Below are positions 25,178 through 34,120 of a stretch of DNA of 64,000 nt, piece by piece; position 1 is the stretch's first letter; each line of letters opens with the position of its first letter. The stretch spans positions 1,426,001 through 1,490,000 of the forward strand of contig NZ_QEES01000002.1 in NCBI RefSeq assembly GCF_003115775.1, written 5' to 3'. The position numbers were made by a program, and so were the translations under genes. The notes under the pieces were generated by a model, which saw only the letters and a list, made by a program, of their open reading frames with translations, searched no databases and was not told where the DNA came from. This stretch comes from Cellulomonas sp. WB94. Its GTDB lineage: Bacteria; Actinomycetota; Actinomycetes; Actinomycetales; Cellulomonadaceae.

Positions 25178-26943
25178 GAACCATGTTCGTCGCCACCATC
25201 CGGCGCGGGCACGTCATTAGCCCGGTCGGCCCCGGGGCGTTGACGTTGCTGCCGAACCGCGTGTCGGTGATCGTCACTGCCCCTGCCGCCTGGATGCGCT
25301 CCCTGCCCGACCGGCCCGCGGGGTCGATCGGCGTCTTGGACGAGCTCTCGATCACCGACCGGCACCTGCAGGCCGCAACACTCGTCGACCGGTTCGTGCA
25401 GCCGCCAGCGGCGGAGAACCCGCCGGTGCGGGACCGCGACTGGGTGCTGCCGGCAGCACGGTTCCCCCTGATGGACGCGTGCGTGAACCCGCAGTGTCAA
25501 CGGCTGATCGAACGGGACAACACCGACTCAAACGAAGGCCGCTGCACGCATTGCGCGATCGGGCGGCGGCGCTGGCCGACCTTCCAGGTCGCGACCGTAC
25601 TTGCCTGCCAGAACGGCCACCTCGCCGACATCGACTGGTCTGGGGTGCTACACGACGGGGAGCCGTGTGCTGCCCCCCAAGTCCGGTACTCCGTCGGGGC
25701 GTCCCCTGCCCGGCCTCGACTGAAGTGCGAGGCGTGTCACCGGGAAGTCACCTTCGACCCGGAGCAGGACTTCCCATGCCCGGGCGAGCGCCCATGGCTG
25801 CCCGGCGCTGGAGCGCAGGACTGCCAGCTGCGGGCCCGTCCGCTCGAACGGTCCTCGACGACGATGTACTACGCCCAGCAACTGTCCGCGCTCACGCTGC
25901 CGGTCGCGGGGGCGACGAACCCGACTTTGGTCCACGCCCTGCTGGACAACCCGGCCCTCGCGCCGCTGCTGCGCCTGGACGCCGGTGGTCGCCGCGAAGA
26001 CACCCTCGCGGAGATCGTCCGGATAGCCGGACGTCTCGGCATCACGACGACGCGCGACGAGGTCGTCGCCCACCTGGACGCCCTCGGGTCCGAGGCGAGC
26101 ACACCGCCGTCGCGAGAGGCCGAGCTGGACGCGCTCACGAGCGACGAGTACTCGCGCCATGTCACGGGCCACCTCCCAGACCTGATCGTCGAACGCCAGG
26201 ACCCTGCCGGCTACGCGACCCTTCTCGGGGACACGCTGACGGGCGTGTCCGCCGTGCCGCGGCTTCGGGAGACACGCATCCTGGCCGGCTTCACCCGCAT
26301 CGAACCCGCACCGGCCGATCCACCACGCGGCTACGAGCAGATGTGGGGCAAGGAGCACCCGCAGACGTTCTCCGCCGGCGCGCGCGACGACTGGCTGCCG
26401 GGCTACCGGGTGTACGGGGAAGGGATCCTCGTCGTCCTGGACGAGCAGACCTGCCAGACGTGGGCAGCCACCGCGGCCCACGACCCACGAGTGCTGGACG
26501 CCGCAGTGGAATTCCCCACCATCGCGCTCGACCCAGTCCGCGGCGTGCTAGCGCACACGATGGCGCACCTGTTGATGCGGGCACTCGCCCCACAGTCGGG
26601 GTACCCGCTGCCGGCTCTCCGGGAACGCCTGTTCGTGTCCGACACCAGGACGGCGTTCTTGATCTACACCGCCGCCGGGGACATCGATGGGACGCTCGGC
26701 GGCCTCGTTGAGCTTGCCACCCCGGACCGGCTGGCACTGCTGCTGGACGAGGCAATCAACTCGGCCGACTGGTGCTCAACCGACCCGGTGTGCGGCGAAG
26801 GGCATCCGCACCTCGGCGGACACGGAACGGCGCCGGGTGCGTGCCATCACTGCCTGTACGTCCCTGAGACGTCCTGCGAAGCGTTCAACCAAGGGTTGGA
26901 CCGCAAGCTCGTCACCGACTTCATGAGGCACCTCGGGCGCTGA
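25171..26943 (+). CDS. drmB: DrmB-like DUF1998 protein
   Basis: 590 residues. ATG 25171 has a strong AAGGAGGAA site and overlaps the helicase gene. The N-terminus GHVISPVGPGALTLLPNRVS is typical of DrmB. A first cysteine cluster (CVNPQCQRLIE ... CTHCAIG) and a second (LKCEACHRE ... FPCPG) precede the DUF1998 region: LAHTMAHLLMRALAPQSGYP, LRERLFVSD, and the final CSTDPVCGEGHP, GACHHCLYVPETSCE, NQGLDRKL. In DISARM, DrmB partners DrmA and binds DNA ends or overhangs. The Cys set is complete, so the protein looks intact. Confidence 0.85.
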   Translation: MVRTMFVATIRRGHVISPVGPGALTLLPNRVSVIVTAPAAWMRSLPDRPAGSIGVLDELSITDRHLQAATLVDRFVQPPAAENPPVRDRDWVLPAARFPLMDACVNPQCQRLIERDNTDSNEGRCTHCAIGRRRWPTFQVATVLACQNGHLADIDWSGVLHDGEPCAAPQVRYSVGASPARPRLKCEACHREVTFDPEQDFPCPGERPWLPGAGAQDCQLRARPLERSSTTMYYAQQLSALTLPVAGATNPTLVHALLDNPALAPLLRLDAGGRREDTLAEIVRIAGRLGITTTRDEVVAHLDALGSEASTPPSREAELDALTSDEYSRHVTGHLPDLIVERQDPAGYATLLGDTLTGVSAVPRLRETRILAGFTRIEPAPADPPRGYEQMWGKEHPQTFSAGARDDWLPGYRVYGEGILVVLDEQTCQTWAATAAHDPRVLDAAVEFPTIALDPVRGVLAHTMAHLLMRALAPQSGYPLPALRERLFVSDTRTAFLIYTAAGDIDGTLGGLVELATPDRLALLLDEAINSADWCSTDPVCGEGHPHLGGHGTAPGACHHCLYVPETSCEAFNQGLDRKLVTDFMRHLGR

Positions 26944-27272
26944 CCAGCCCCCCACCGAGCCAGCCGCCTGCTGCGGTGATCGCGCATGCCTCCACGTCGG
27001 ACGCAGCCTGGTTAGGCACGGTCACGCGCACGAGGAGTCGGTGACGTGCAATGCTCGCAGCCGGTCCAAGTCCACGATGCGGCGGCTATCGCGCACGCCA
27101 CTGATGTCCCTCATGCCTCACCCCACATCTGCCGAAGTAGAAGCGTGTTCTCATCCCGGCTTGCGCGAAGGCCGCCTCCGCTCCTCGTGACCGGCGCCCT
27201 CGCATCCTCGGTGACAGCCAAGTCGTGCGGGTACCGTGCGAGCGTGGGCACGCAAACGGGTGACGATCGACG
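26944..27272. other. Gap after drmB, no gene seen
   Basis: About 330 bp. There is no DrmC phospholipase, no methylase and no terminator that I can see; base composition is similar to the neighbours. A promoter for the 216-residue gene may lie near 27200-27250. Confidence 0.4.
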
Positions 27273-27923
27273 ATGACGCACATCCACGCTCGCCACTCCG
27301 ACGTCATCGGGACAGAATCGGCACTCCTCGCCGCCCGTCAGGGGAAGGAGACGCTTCGGCTGCCGTCTGGTACCCGCATCACACGTGCACATGACGACCT
27401 CGAGAAGGCAGCCGCCGAGTCGGTGCGCCTGCTCCGATGGAGCGGGGTCGCTCTCCCATGCGTCTGGCTCGCGGACGCGCTCGTTGTTCCTATCGTCAGA
27501 TGGAACGAGCATGGATGGCGCACGCGTCGGGCACGGAACGTAGGGCCGATCGTCGACCGGGCATGGTGGCTCGCGTCTGCCGATGCCTCCTACGGTGATG
27601 CACCGGACGCGCCGCTCGACATCCGGGGCTTTCTTGTTCTCGGTGCTCTGCACAGGTCACGTGCTGCGCTCGGTCGGCTGCGCACGACAGCTCCTGTCGC
27701 AGCACTCATACCGTCGTTGCCGGCACCCGATGCGCTTGAGCTGATCCGTTGCGACTACTACGGGTACAGCGTGGTGGCGGCGACCGACACGAAGGTCGAG
27801 CTCGTTCTCAACGCAGGCACGTGGGAACCACCCGACGGTCAGGTGCACTTCCAGCGCAAGCTGAGGGAAGAGCAGCTGTTCGAGGTCGCCCTCCGATCCG
27901 GTCAGGCGCCGATCTCGTTGTAG
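27273..27923 (+). CDS. Unknown 216-residue protein
   Basis: ATG 27273 opens a protein with beta-like and alpha segments: GIESALLAARQGKETL-like start (TESALLAARQGKETLRLPSG), VSVRLLRWSGVALPCVWLADA-like core and YGYSVVAATDTKVELVLNAG. It occupies the DrmC position after drmAB, but lacks the HxKxxxxD motif of phospholipase-D nucleases (its only near match is HFQRKLREE). The 3' end overlaps the convergent neighbour by 22 bp. The family is not recognised. Confidence 0.5.
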   Translation: MTHIHARHSDVIGTESALLAARQGKETLRLPSGTRITRAHDDLEKAAAESVRLLRWSGVALPCVWLADALVVPIVRWNEHGWRTRRARNVGPIVDRAWWLASADASYGDAPDAPLDIRGFLVLGALHRSRAALGRLRTTAPVAALIPSLPAPDALELIRCDYYGYSVVAATDTKVELVLNAGTWEPPDGQVHFQRKLREEQLFEVALRSGQAPISL

Positions 27924-29056
27924 GCCACGCGCCAGGCACCGATGAACGCCGGTGGTTCCAGCGGAACGCCCGTTGTGGACTCGATGTGCTGGTGTGCGAA
28001 CTGGGCGGCGTTACCTGCCTCGAACAGGGCCAGGCGCTGCAGTTCGGGACTCTTCGCCGACCCGACGCGCATCGCGGCGAAGTCGGTCAGGGCGCGGATC
28101 GAGTGCTCATAGGCGTGCCGGTCGGTGACGATCCGGTCGAGCCGCATGCCGTTGCAGGCCGTGCAGTCGCACACGAAGTACTGATCGATGTCCGGGTGCT
28201 GCACGAGGTCCGCGACCTTCTCGACCGACATGTACGCCATGAGCCGTGGCACCCACACAGCAATCCGCGCCGGCCTGCGTCCACTCTTCTTGTCCGGGTT
28301 CGGCAGCGGGTACAGGTGTCGCAGGCTGGTCAGCGTGCCGATTGCCCCGCCGGCGGCCCCATATGCCACGGCCGCGACGGCAGAGGCGTCACACCTGAGG
28401 ACCAACACGGGTTGGTCGGCGCCGAGGACGTGCACGAGGCCACGAACAACGGCCTGCACTCCCATCGGGTCGCCAGAGTGCTCGACGATCAGCCCGACCG
28501 GCACGCCGCCGCGGTTGATCGCCTCCCGCAACTCCCTGGGCCGGTTCCTGAGCCACAGGTAGCTGATCGGTAGCGCAGCCACAACTGGGCGGCCCGTCCG
28601 CCGAGCCTGCGCGAGGGTGCCGTCCAATGCCGCGAAGTCGCCGTCGGGGATGTACGGGGAGTCCGTCAGTGCGTACCGCTGACCCGCGCGGAGCTGGGCG
28701 TCAACCAGACCAACGTCGAGCGGCGCGCACCCGATCGTGCGGCGCACCCCCGAGTACCGGTTGGCGTCGAAGAGAGCGTGCTCGACGTCGCCGGTCACCT
28801 CGTGAAACGGAGCAAGCACGTCGGACACCTTGGACTCGGTCACGGGCCATCGGGCGGGGACCGTGAGGACGACCCCCAACGGAGTCTCGTTGCAGATGCC
28901 CGCGACCGAGCGGATGCCGTCGATGTTGGTCTCGGATTGCACGGCGATCGCCGGGCGCCCGGCGTACAGCTCGCGCACGGGTACGAGGGGTGTCGGCAGC
29001 GCTGGAGTCGCGAGCGTGAGCCCGTTCGGCATCAAGGTGTCGGTCACGGCAACCAC
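27902..29056 (-). CDS. Barrel-like protein with a TGT-like CxCxxC zinc site, partner of XRE-ImmA
   Basis: 384 residues from a GTG at 29056. ALPISYLWLRNRPRELREAI, VPVGLIVEHSGDPMGV and VLRCDASAVAAVAYGAAGGA followed by IGTLTSLRHLYP look like successive beta/alpha barrel units with a glycine-rich phosphate-binding-like loop. FVCDCTACNGMRLDRI with His residues 13 and 17 after the last Cys resembles the C-x-C-x2-C...H zinc site of tRNA-guanine transglycosylases and their DpdA relatives; in bacterial TGT the His lies further away (26). It is therefore a candidate distant TGT-like enzyme. Only 4 bp separate it from the XRE-ImmA gene upstream, so the two form an operon. Confidence 0.6.
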   Translation of the reverse strand: MVAVTDTLMPNGLTLATPALPTPLVPVRELYAGRPAIAVQSETNIDGIRSVAGICNETPLGVVLTVPARWPVTESKVSDVLAPFHEVTGDVEHALFDANRYSGVRRTIGCAPLDVGLVDAQLRAGQRYALTDSPYIPDGDFAALDGTLAQARRTGRPVVAALPISYLWLRNRPRELREAINRGGVPVGLIVEHSGDPMGVQAVVRGLVHVLGADQPVLVLRCDASAVAAVAYGAAGGAIGTLTSLRHLYPLPNPDKKSGRRPARIAVWVPRLMAYMSVEKVADLVQHPDIDQYFVCDCTACNGMRLDRIVTDRHAYEHSIRALTDFAAMRVGSAKSPELQRLALFEAGNAAQFAHQHIESTTGVPLEPPAFIGAWRVAYNEIGA

Positions 29057-29060
29057 CGTC

Positions 29061-30143
29061 CTAGGCGGTCATGGCGCTGTCGCGCGGTTCGATGGGGAAG
29101 TAACGACGGAAGCTCTGCTCGGTCATCAGGGCCGTTCGGGCTAGGTCGGTCACGGCCTGGCCGGAGCGCAACCTGCTCTGGAGCAGGTTGTGCAGGGTGG
29201 TCGGGTGCTCGGGCGGCACCTCGATCGGCTCGGAGGTCTTCCACCCGAGTCGGTTGAGACGGAGTTGGAACTCGCGATACTGGCGGTCGGAGATCTCGTC
29301 GATGTCGTACGCGCGCCTGATGAGCGCGGCGATGGACATTCCCCACTTGGGCTTGAGCTCGACGAGCCGACGGAACTGCGCCGTGGTGAGGCCAGCCAGG
29401 TCGGGACGGATCTCCTCCGGAGGCGCGAGTAGCGAGGCCGCGAACAGGTCGGCCTGGGCCTCCTGGTCGTCGCCCGGGAGGCGGTGCATCACCAGGTGCC
29501 CGAGTTCGTGCGCGATGGTGAAGCGCTGCCGGTCTCCGCTCAGGCCGCCGTTGACCACGAGCATCGGCACGCGACCGGGCGTCTGCGGCCACGACGACAC
29601 AGCGTCTTGCGCTGTCGAGCCCAGAGGCCGCTCGAACACGACGACGCCGGCGTTCTCGAGAGCACCGACAAGGTCCTTGACCGGACCCGCCGGCAGGCGC
29701 AAATGCTCCCGCACGATCGCCGCGATCTCAACCGGATCAGGCGCATCGAGCTGGGCCACTCGCGGAAGAGTGACGGGCGTGACCGGCTGCCCGTCCATGA
29801 TCTGTTCGATGGAGAGCCTCGACAGGTGCGCGAGCGCCTGGATCTTGTTCTTCGCGACCGCTGTCAGGCGGGAGGATCGCCGCCGATTGTGTAGGCAGGA
29901 GACATCGAGGCCGAGCTGGGGTGTCGGGTGCGTCAAGAGCTCGACGGGGCAGTCGAGGGCGTGCGCCACGTGGCGCAAGGTGTCGCCCTTGAGTTCGGCG
30001 AGCCCATTCTCGGCCTTGGAGATCGTCGACTGGTTGACGTCGGCGAGGGTCGCGAGCTCTCGCTGCGACAGCCCTTTGGCATCGCGAACGAGTACGAGCA
30101 TTCGACGGTCAGCGCTCTTCTCGGTGCTCGCCGCTGCAGTCAT
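29061..30143 (-). CDS. XRE-family regulator with ImmA/IrrE (DUF955) metallopeptidase domain
   Basis: 360 residues. Residues about 14-70 form an XRE helix-turn-helix (KGLSQRELATLADVNQSTIS followed by KAENGL). The DUF955 zinc peptidase motif is RQRFTIAHELGHLVMHRLPG (HELGH at about residue 217) with ADLFAASLLAP downstream. Such proteins cleave or antagonise repressors, relieving repression of mobile or stress genes. The C-terminal 90 residues (EISDRQYREFQLRLNRLGW) match the tail of this sub-family. It precedes the TGT-like gene, so it may control it. Probable promoter lies in 30144-30180. Confidence 0.85.
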   Translation of the reverse strand: MTAAASTEKSADRRMLVLVRDAKGLSQRELATLADVNQSTISKAENGLAELKGDTLRHVAHALDCPVELLTHPTPQLGLDVSCLHNRRRSSRLTAVAKNKIQALAHLSRLSIEQIMDGQPVTPVTLPRVAQLDAPDPVEIAAIVREHLRLPAGPVKDLVGALENAGVVVFERPLGSTAQDAVSSWPQTPGRVPMLVVNGGLSGDRQRFTIAHELGHLVMHRLPGDDQEAQADLFAASLLAPPEEIRPDLAGLTTAQFRRLVELKPKWGMSIAALIRRAYDIDEISDRQYREFQLRLNRLGWKTSEPIEVPPEHPTTLHNLLQSRLRSGQAVTDLARTALMTEQSFRRYFPIEPRDSAMTA

Positions 30144-30371
30144 GGGGAGATCGTATCACCAGGTGCATCGTTTCGGCATCACCTGCGTGATATTTGCCGG
30201 GGCCCGCCGCCGGTCAGGGTCGTTGCGCCGTGTGCCCGTCCGGCGCCGTCCGACGGTTGCACAGGACGCGAGGGAAGGACGCTGGACGCAGGGAGTGGGT
30301 TGTGGGCGAGGACTGAACCACGACCGCTCTGACATCACACAGCACTTTGCCTTGGCGCTCGAACCCCGCCG

Positions 30372-30794
30372 CTACTCGCGAGCGCCGCGAGTGCGGCCGA
30401 TGAAGGTCTCGAGCTCCTGCGCTGTCGACACGAGCGCCTTGACGATTTCGTCGAGAGCCCTCGCCTGCCGCAGGTTCAGCTCCGCTCCCCACGTGCTCAA
30501 GGCTGCCTCGGTGAACCTGCGTAGCTGCCTCGCCGCGTCCTCGACCCGAGCGAGCTCCGAAGGGTCGATCGCGACCCGCTCCTTCTGATCGGGAACCAGT
30601 CGAGCGTCGTACACGAGCGGGTAGACGCGCGATCCACCGGTGTGCTCGAACTTCCACTTCGCCTGATAGAACGCGCGGCGCTTCCGGCGATGAACGGTGC
30701 AGTACTTCGAGCGCGGTTCGCGGCGGACGCGTCGACCGAACGTCTCGCAGTCGTCGCACCAGAAGCCCGGCGCAAGGACTCGCGACTGGGCCAC
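30372..30794 (-). CDS. Unknown basic protein with a small zinc-like Cys cluster
   Basis: 140 residues. GTG 30794 is chosen because GGAGG lies four bases ahead. GFWCDDCETFGRRVRREPRS followed by KYCTVHRRKRR gives CxxC...CxxH, a plausible zinc finger. The second half is a long amphipathic helix (EDAARQLRRFTEAALSTWGA, IVKALVSTAQELETFIG). Probably a small DNA-binding protein. No neighbour is tightly linked; upstream of it lies non-coding sequence. Confidence 0.5.
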   Translation of the reverse strand: MAQSRVLAPGFWCDDCETFGRRVRREPRSKYCTVHRRKRRAFYQAKWKFEHTGGSRVYPLVYDARLVPDQKERVAIDPSELARVEDAARQLRRFTEAALSTWGAELNLRQARALDEIVKALVSTAQELETFIGRTRGARE

Positions 30795-31293
30795 AGCGCC
30801 TCCAAAATGTGCTCTGACCTGCGTATATACCGTCACTCCACTTGATGAAGCCCTTGCTCGCCGGCTAGGTTGGGAGATCCGGTCGACGTCGAGTCGACAC
30901 TCAAGAGGTTGTTCCGGCTGCTGTCGTACGTCGCACTCATCAAGGTTGTGCTTTGTCGCCATCCGCGCGACGACGAGTTCAGATCGACCGATCGGCACAA
31001 AGCGAAAGGCGCCACCCGAGGGTGACGCCCTTGCTGGACGGCGGAGCGCCAACTCCGCCGCTGAGAGGTCCCCGACCACCACAGGCAAGGAACCACCGCG
31101 TTGTACGTAACGAAGACAGCATCACACGCGCCCGTGCTCGACGCCAGGCACCTCTCGGGCGTGCCCTGTGCCTAGGCCGTCTCAGCCAGGACCCATCAGC
31201 GCCGAGGCCATCTGAACGGCGACGCTCGGGTACCAGCCGAACGGCGCTGGTCATGACCGCTGGGATGAGATCGGTCCCTTCGTCCGGGACGCC
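30795..31293. other. Non-coding stretch before the recombinase-like gene
   Basis: About 500 bp with no gene that I can support. It probably includes the left end of the recombinase/transposase element, but no terminal repeat matching 33883-34046 could be found by eye. Confidence 0.35.
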
Positions 31294-32113
31294 GTGGTCA
31301 ACGGCGGCTGCACATCCCTGTCCGGCGTGTATGTCGCCCTCAAGGCCGTGTCCGCGTTTGCCGACTGGGCGGCCTCGCACGCCATGCCGCTCGACAAGGA
31401 AGCCCTTCTTGACGAGCCGACGGTCGAGCATTTCGTCGCCGTCGGTCTGAACGGCATCAGCAATCGGAGTCGCGCCACCTATGCGTCGACCCTGCGGCGC
31501 ATCGGCAGGCTCGCCACCCGGCGCGCGTACTTGGTCGCCGGAACCACTGACGCACTCGCACAAGCTAGTGGCACCGCCGTACCGCTACGACGAGGTCGAC
31601 TGGATGTGGGAGATCGCAAGGACTCAGAAGACACCAGGCCGCACCCGTGGCGCTCTGGCACTGCTCTCACTCGCCCTGTGCGCTGGACTCAAGGGCCATG
31701 AGGTCGGCGCCGTGCGCGCCGACGATGTCCAGTTCCGCGACGACGCCGTGCTCGTGCACGTCCGCGGCGGACGCCCGCGCACCGTTCCGGTCCTGCCACG
31801 CGCTCACACAGCACTTCGCTCCTTGTGCGAGGAGTACGAAGGCCGACAGTTGTACGCGGACATCGCGGCCGGCCGGACGGCGGCCTCGCAGGTATCGAGG
31901 CACATCGAGGTGCCACCACGTGCACCGGCATTCGACTCGCCCAGACTGCGCACGACCTGGCTGGTCCACATGCTGAGCACTGGGCTGACCGTGTCGGAGG
32001 TCTACCGGTTCGCCGGCACCGTCTCCACGCACGCGCTACGTGACCTGCTGCCGTACGTGCCGACCCGTGACGAGACCGCCATCTTCGCCGACATCGCGAG
32101 GTGGAACCCGTGA
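31294..32113 (+). pseudogene. Frameshifted tyrosine-recombinase-like gene
   Basis: Frame 1 (from GTG 31294; the frame stays open upstream to a TGA near 31212) gives a SAM-like core-binding domain: VYVALKAVSAFADWAASHAM and NRSRATYASTLRRIGRLATR. Between about 31505 and 31560 the reading must shift by +1 to continue as THSHKLVAPPYRYDEVDWMW, ALALLSLALCAGLKGHEVGA and RLRTTWLVHMLSTGLTVSEV. The catalytic R-H-R-Y set is degenerate: GHEV replaces the expected R, and no clear nucleophilic Tyr is visible. It is a broken or non-catalytic integrase, or one expressed by programmed frameshift. The stop overlaps the next gene's GTG. Confidence 0.6.
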
Positions 32114-33882
32114 CCGAACTCAGGCCGCTGGACCGCAACGTCGCGAGACCGGGCAGGCTCTCCCTGTCTCGCGCCTACAAGATCGCGCGCGAGATCGCGC
32201 GGCGCTCCGGCGTCGCCGACGCCCTGCGCGAGAGCATCGACAGCCACACCGGCAGGCCGATGGATCTCGCATGGATCGACCTGCTCGCGATCTTCATCAC
32301 GCACGGCATCCTCGGGCAGGACATGCACCTGACGAAGGTTGAAGAGACCGCGCGGGATCTCGTCAACGCCCGACTTCTGACGGGCACACGCTCGGGGCGC
32401 GTCACCTACGACCACATCGCGCACAACCTGCGCCGGATCGAGGAGAGTCTTCGACACGGATACATCACGTCTGTTCATAGCCACAAGCGGTTCGACAGGA
32501 AGACCGGCGAACTGCATGAGTGCCCGGCGACGTGCACCGGTGAACGACCGATCGGCCCCGACCAGTTCGCCACAGCACTGCTGATGGCATCAGCGGCGGG
32601 ACTGCCGCGGACCACGACCTTCGCACTCGACTCGACCGACTACGAGACAACGGCGGCGCGCCGGTCGTGGCGCAAGAAGCCCGATGTCATCGACACGGAG
32701 GACGTGCCCGACCTCGCCGTCTCGGGCGAGGACTTTCGCACCGTCGAATTCCCGCTGGTCCGGGCGGACGGACGACTGCAGCACTCGCTGGACCCGGATG
32801 CATGCGCCGGCTATCGCTCCGGGAAGGGGCTCCGCCCGAAGGAGACCTTCCTCGGGTTTGACCTCCACATCACCGTTCCCGTGCCAGAACCAGGCATGCC
32901 CCCGCTCCCGCACCTGGCGCTCGGCCTGGTCACGATGCCAGCCGGATCTGGCAAGGCCGAAGCCGGCCTGCGCGCAGTCGACGCCTTGACGGACGCCGGG
33001 ATTCCACTGAAGACGCTGCTGTCCGACCGCGGCTACACGTACCGCAAACCGGAGGCATGGGCGCTGCCACTGGTCGGACGTGGCATCGCGTCGATCCACA
33101 ATCTTCACAAGAACCAGTTCGGCGTCCACCCCGGCCCCAGACTCCACACGATCTGGGTCGACGGCTCGCTGTACACGTCCGCGCTCCCCGCCGCGCTACG
33201 CAGCCTCGGCGGATTCAGCCTCGGCCTATCCGATGCCGCCAAGCGCGAGCTCCAAGGGAAGTACGACGAGCGACGGCCCTACCAGCTCGATCCGGTACCG
33301 CACGGCGATCGACCCGGAACAATGCGGTTCCGCGGCCCGGCACTCAGCCGCCGCGTCCGCTGCGTCAACACCCCCGAGTCTCTCCGTGCGCCGTACAGCG
33401 TCCCGGCGACGACGTGCCCGAAGCGCCCGGTCGACAAGGATGGGAACCGCGGTGCGCCAGTCTGCGGATGCGGCGTCACCGTCGTCGTCGACGCCGAAGA
33501 ACAGGCATGGACTCGACAGAGGACGCCCTTCGGGTCCACCGAGTGGGCAGCGCTCTACGGACGACGCTCCGGCGTCGAGCACATCAACGCCGAGATCAAG
33601 CACAACCGCGGCGTGAAGATCGTGCGCCACTTCACCCGCGTGCGAGGAGCGATCAAGAACCACATCCTTCTGACGTTCGCCCTCGTCGGCACGAACGTCC
33701 GGCTGCTGCGGGACTGGCATATCTGTCGGTCCGCGCCCGACCCGTGGATGGAACTCATCGGCGACGCCGATGATCCCGCCTGGGCCGTCGAGCACACACG
33801 CGTCAAGAAGCGCAGGAAGCGGAAGCGCGCGTTCCACGAGGCTTACTACGCCTCGAGAGGCAGACCGCTCCAAGTCGCCTGA
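32110..33882 (+). CDS. DDE-type transposase coupled to the recombinase-like gene
   Basis: 590 residues from GTG 32110, whose GTGA overlaps the stop before it (GTG 32101 is an alternative). DDE triad candidates: TTTFALDSTDYETT (D, about residue 175), LKTLLSDRGYTYRKPE (D, about 305) and GRRSGVEHINAEIKHNRGVK (E, about 490) followed by GAIKNHILLTFALVGTNVRL, an IS4/IS1182-like C-terminal arrangement. A Cys-bearing segment (CNTPESLRAP-type, CPKRPVDKDG, CGCGVTVVVD) lies between the second D and E. It is intact. Pairing with a tyrosine-recombinase-like gene is unusual for an IS. Confidence 0.75.
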   Translation: MTELRPLDRNVARPGRLSLSRAYKIAREIARRSGVADALRESIDSHTGRPMDLAWIDLLAIFITHGILGQDMHLTKVEETARDLVNARLLTGTRSGRVTYDHIAHNLRRIEESLRHGYITSVHSHKRFDRKTGELHECPATCTGERPIGPDQFATALLMASAAGLPRTTTFALDSTDYETTAARRSWRKKPDVIDTEDVPDLAVSGEDFRTVEFPLVRADGRLQHSLDPDACAGYRSGKGLRPKETFLGFDLHITVPVPEPGMPPLPHLALGLVTMPAGSGKAEAGLRAVDALTDAGIPLKTLLSDRGYTYRKPEAWALPLVGRGIASIHNLHKNQFGVHPGPRLHTIWVDGSLYTSALPAALRSLGGFSLGLSDAAKRELQGKYDERRPYQLDPVPHGDRPGTMRFRGPALSRRVRCVNTPESLRAPYSVPATTCPKRPVDKDGNRGAPVCGCGVTVVVDAEEQAWTRQRTPFGSTEWAALYGRRSGVEHINAEIKHNRGVKIVRHFTRVRGAIKNHILLTFALVGTNVRLLRDWHICRSAPDPWMELIGDADDPAWAVEHTRVKKRRKRKRAFHEAYYASRGRPLQVA

Positions 33883-34046
33883 CACCCGCAACCGAACAGC
33901 ACCGCGTCCGAGCCCGTCACCGTCCAGGTGAACGGGCCGATCGTCGTACCCGGGCCAGATGCCGACGCTCGCAGCACGCCAGGTCAAGATCAGGCAATAT
34001 CACGCCTGCGTGCTAGTCAAGAGGTCGGACGGACCCTGGACGCAGG

Positions 34047-34079
34047 AACTCCCGGCAGGATCACGTCCTGCCGGGAGTT
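34047..34079. terminator. Perfect 14-bp hairpin beside tRNA-Leu
   Basis: AACTCCCGGCAGGA and TCCTGCCGGGAGTT pair perfectly around a 5-base loop. It lies 41 bp beyond the 3' end of the tRNA-Leu gene, so it is well placed to end that transcript and to insulate it from the mobile element. No T-run follows on the tRNA side. Confidence 0.7.
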
Positions 34080-34120
34080 GTCCCGTCTACTGGGTCCCGG
34101 TTGTCCCGAGACCCCACTGT

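Noticed and set aside
26944-27272. Methyltransferase or other DISARM gene in the gap
   Set aside because: No open frame with NPPY/DPPY or a SAM-binding FxGxG motif in 26944-27272 or anywhere in the accessory half that I could see.
27111-27653. Minus-strand 180-residue frame
   Set aside because: It overlaps the 216-residue plus gene and has no recognisable protein character.
27273-27923. DrmC phospholipase-D nuclease
   Set aside because: Position fits, but no HxKxxxxD motif is present; size alone is not enough.
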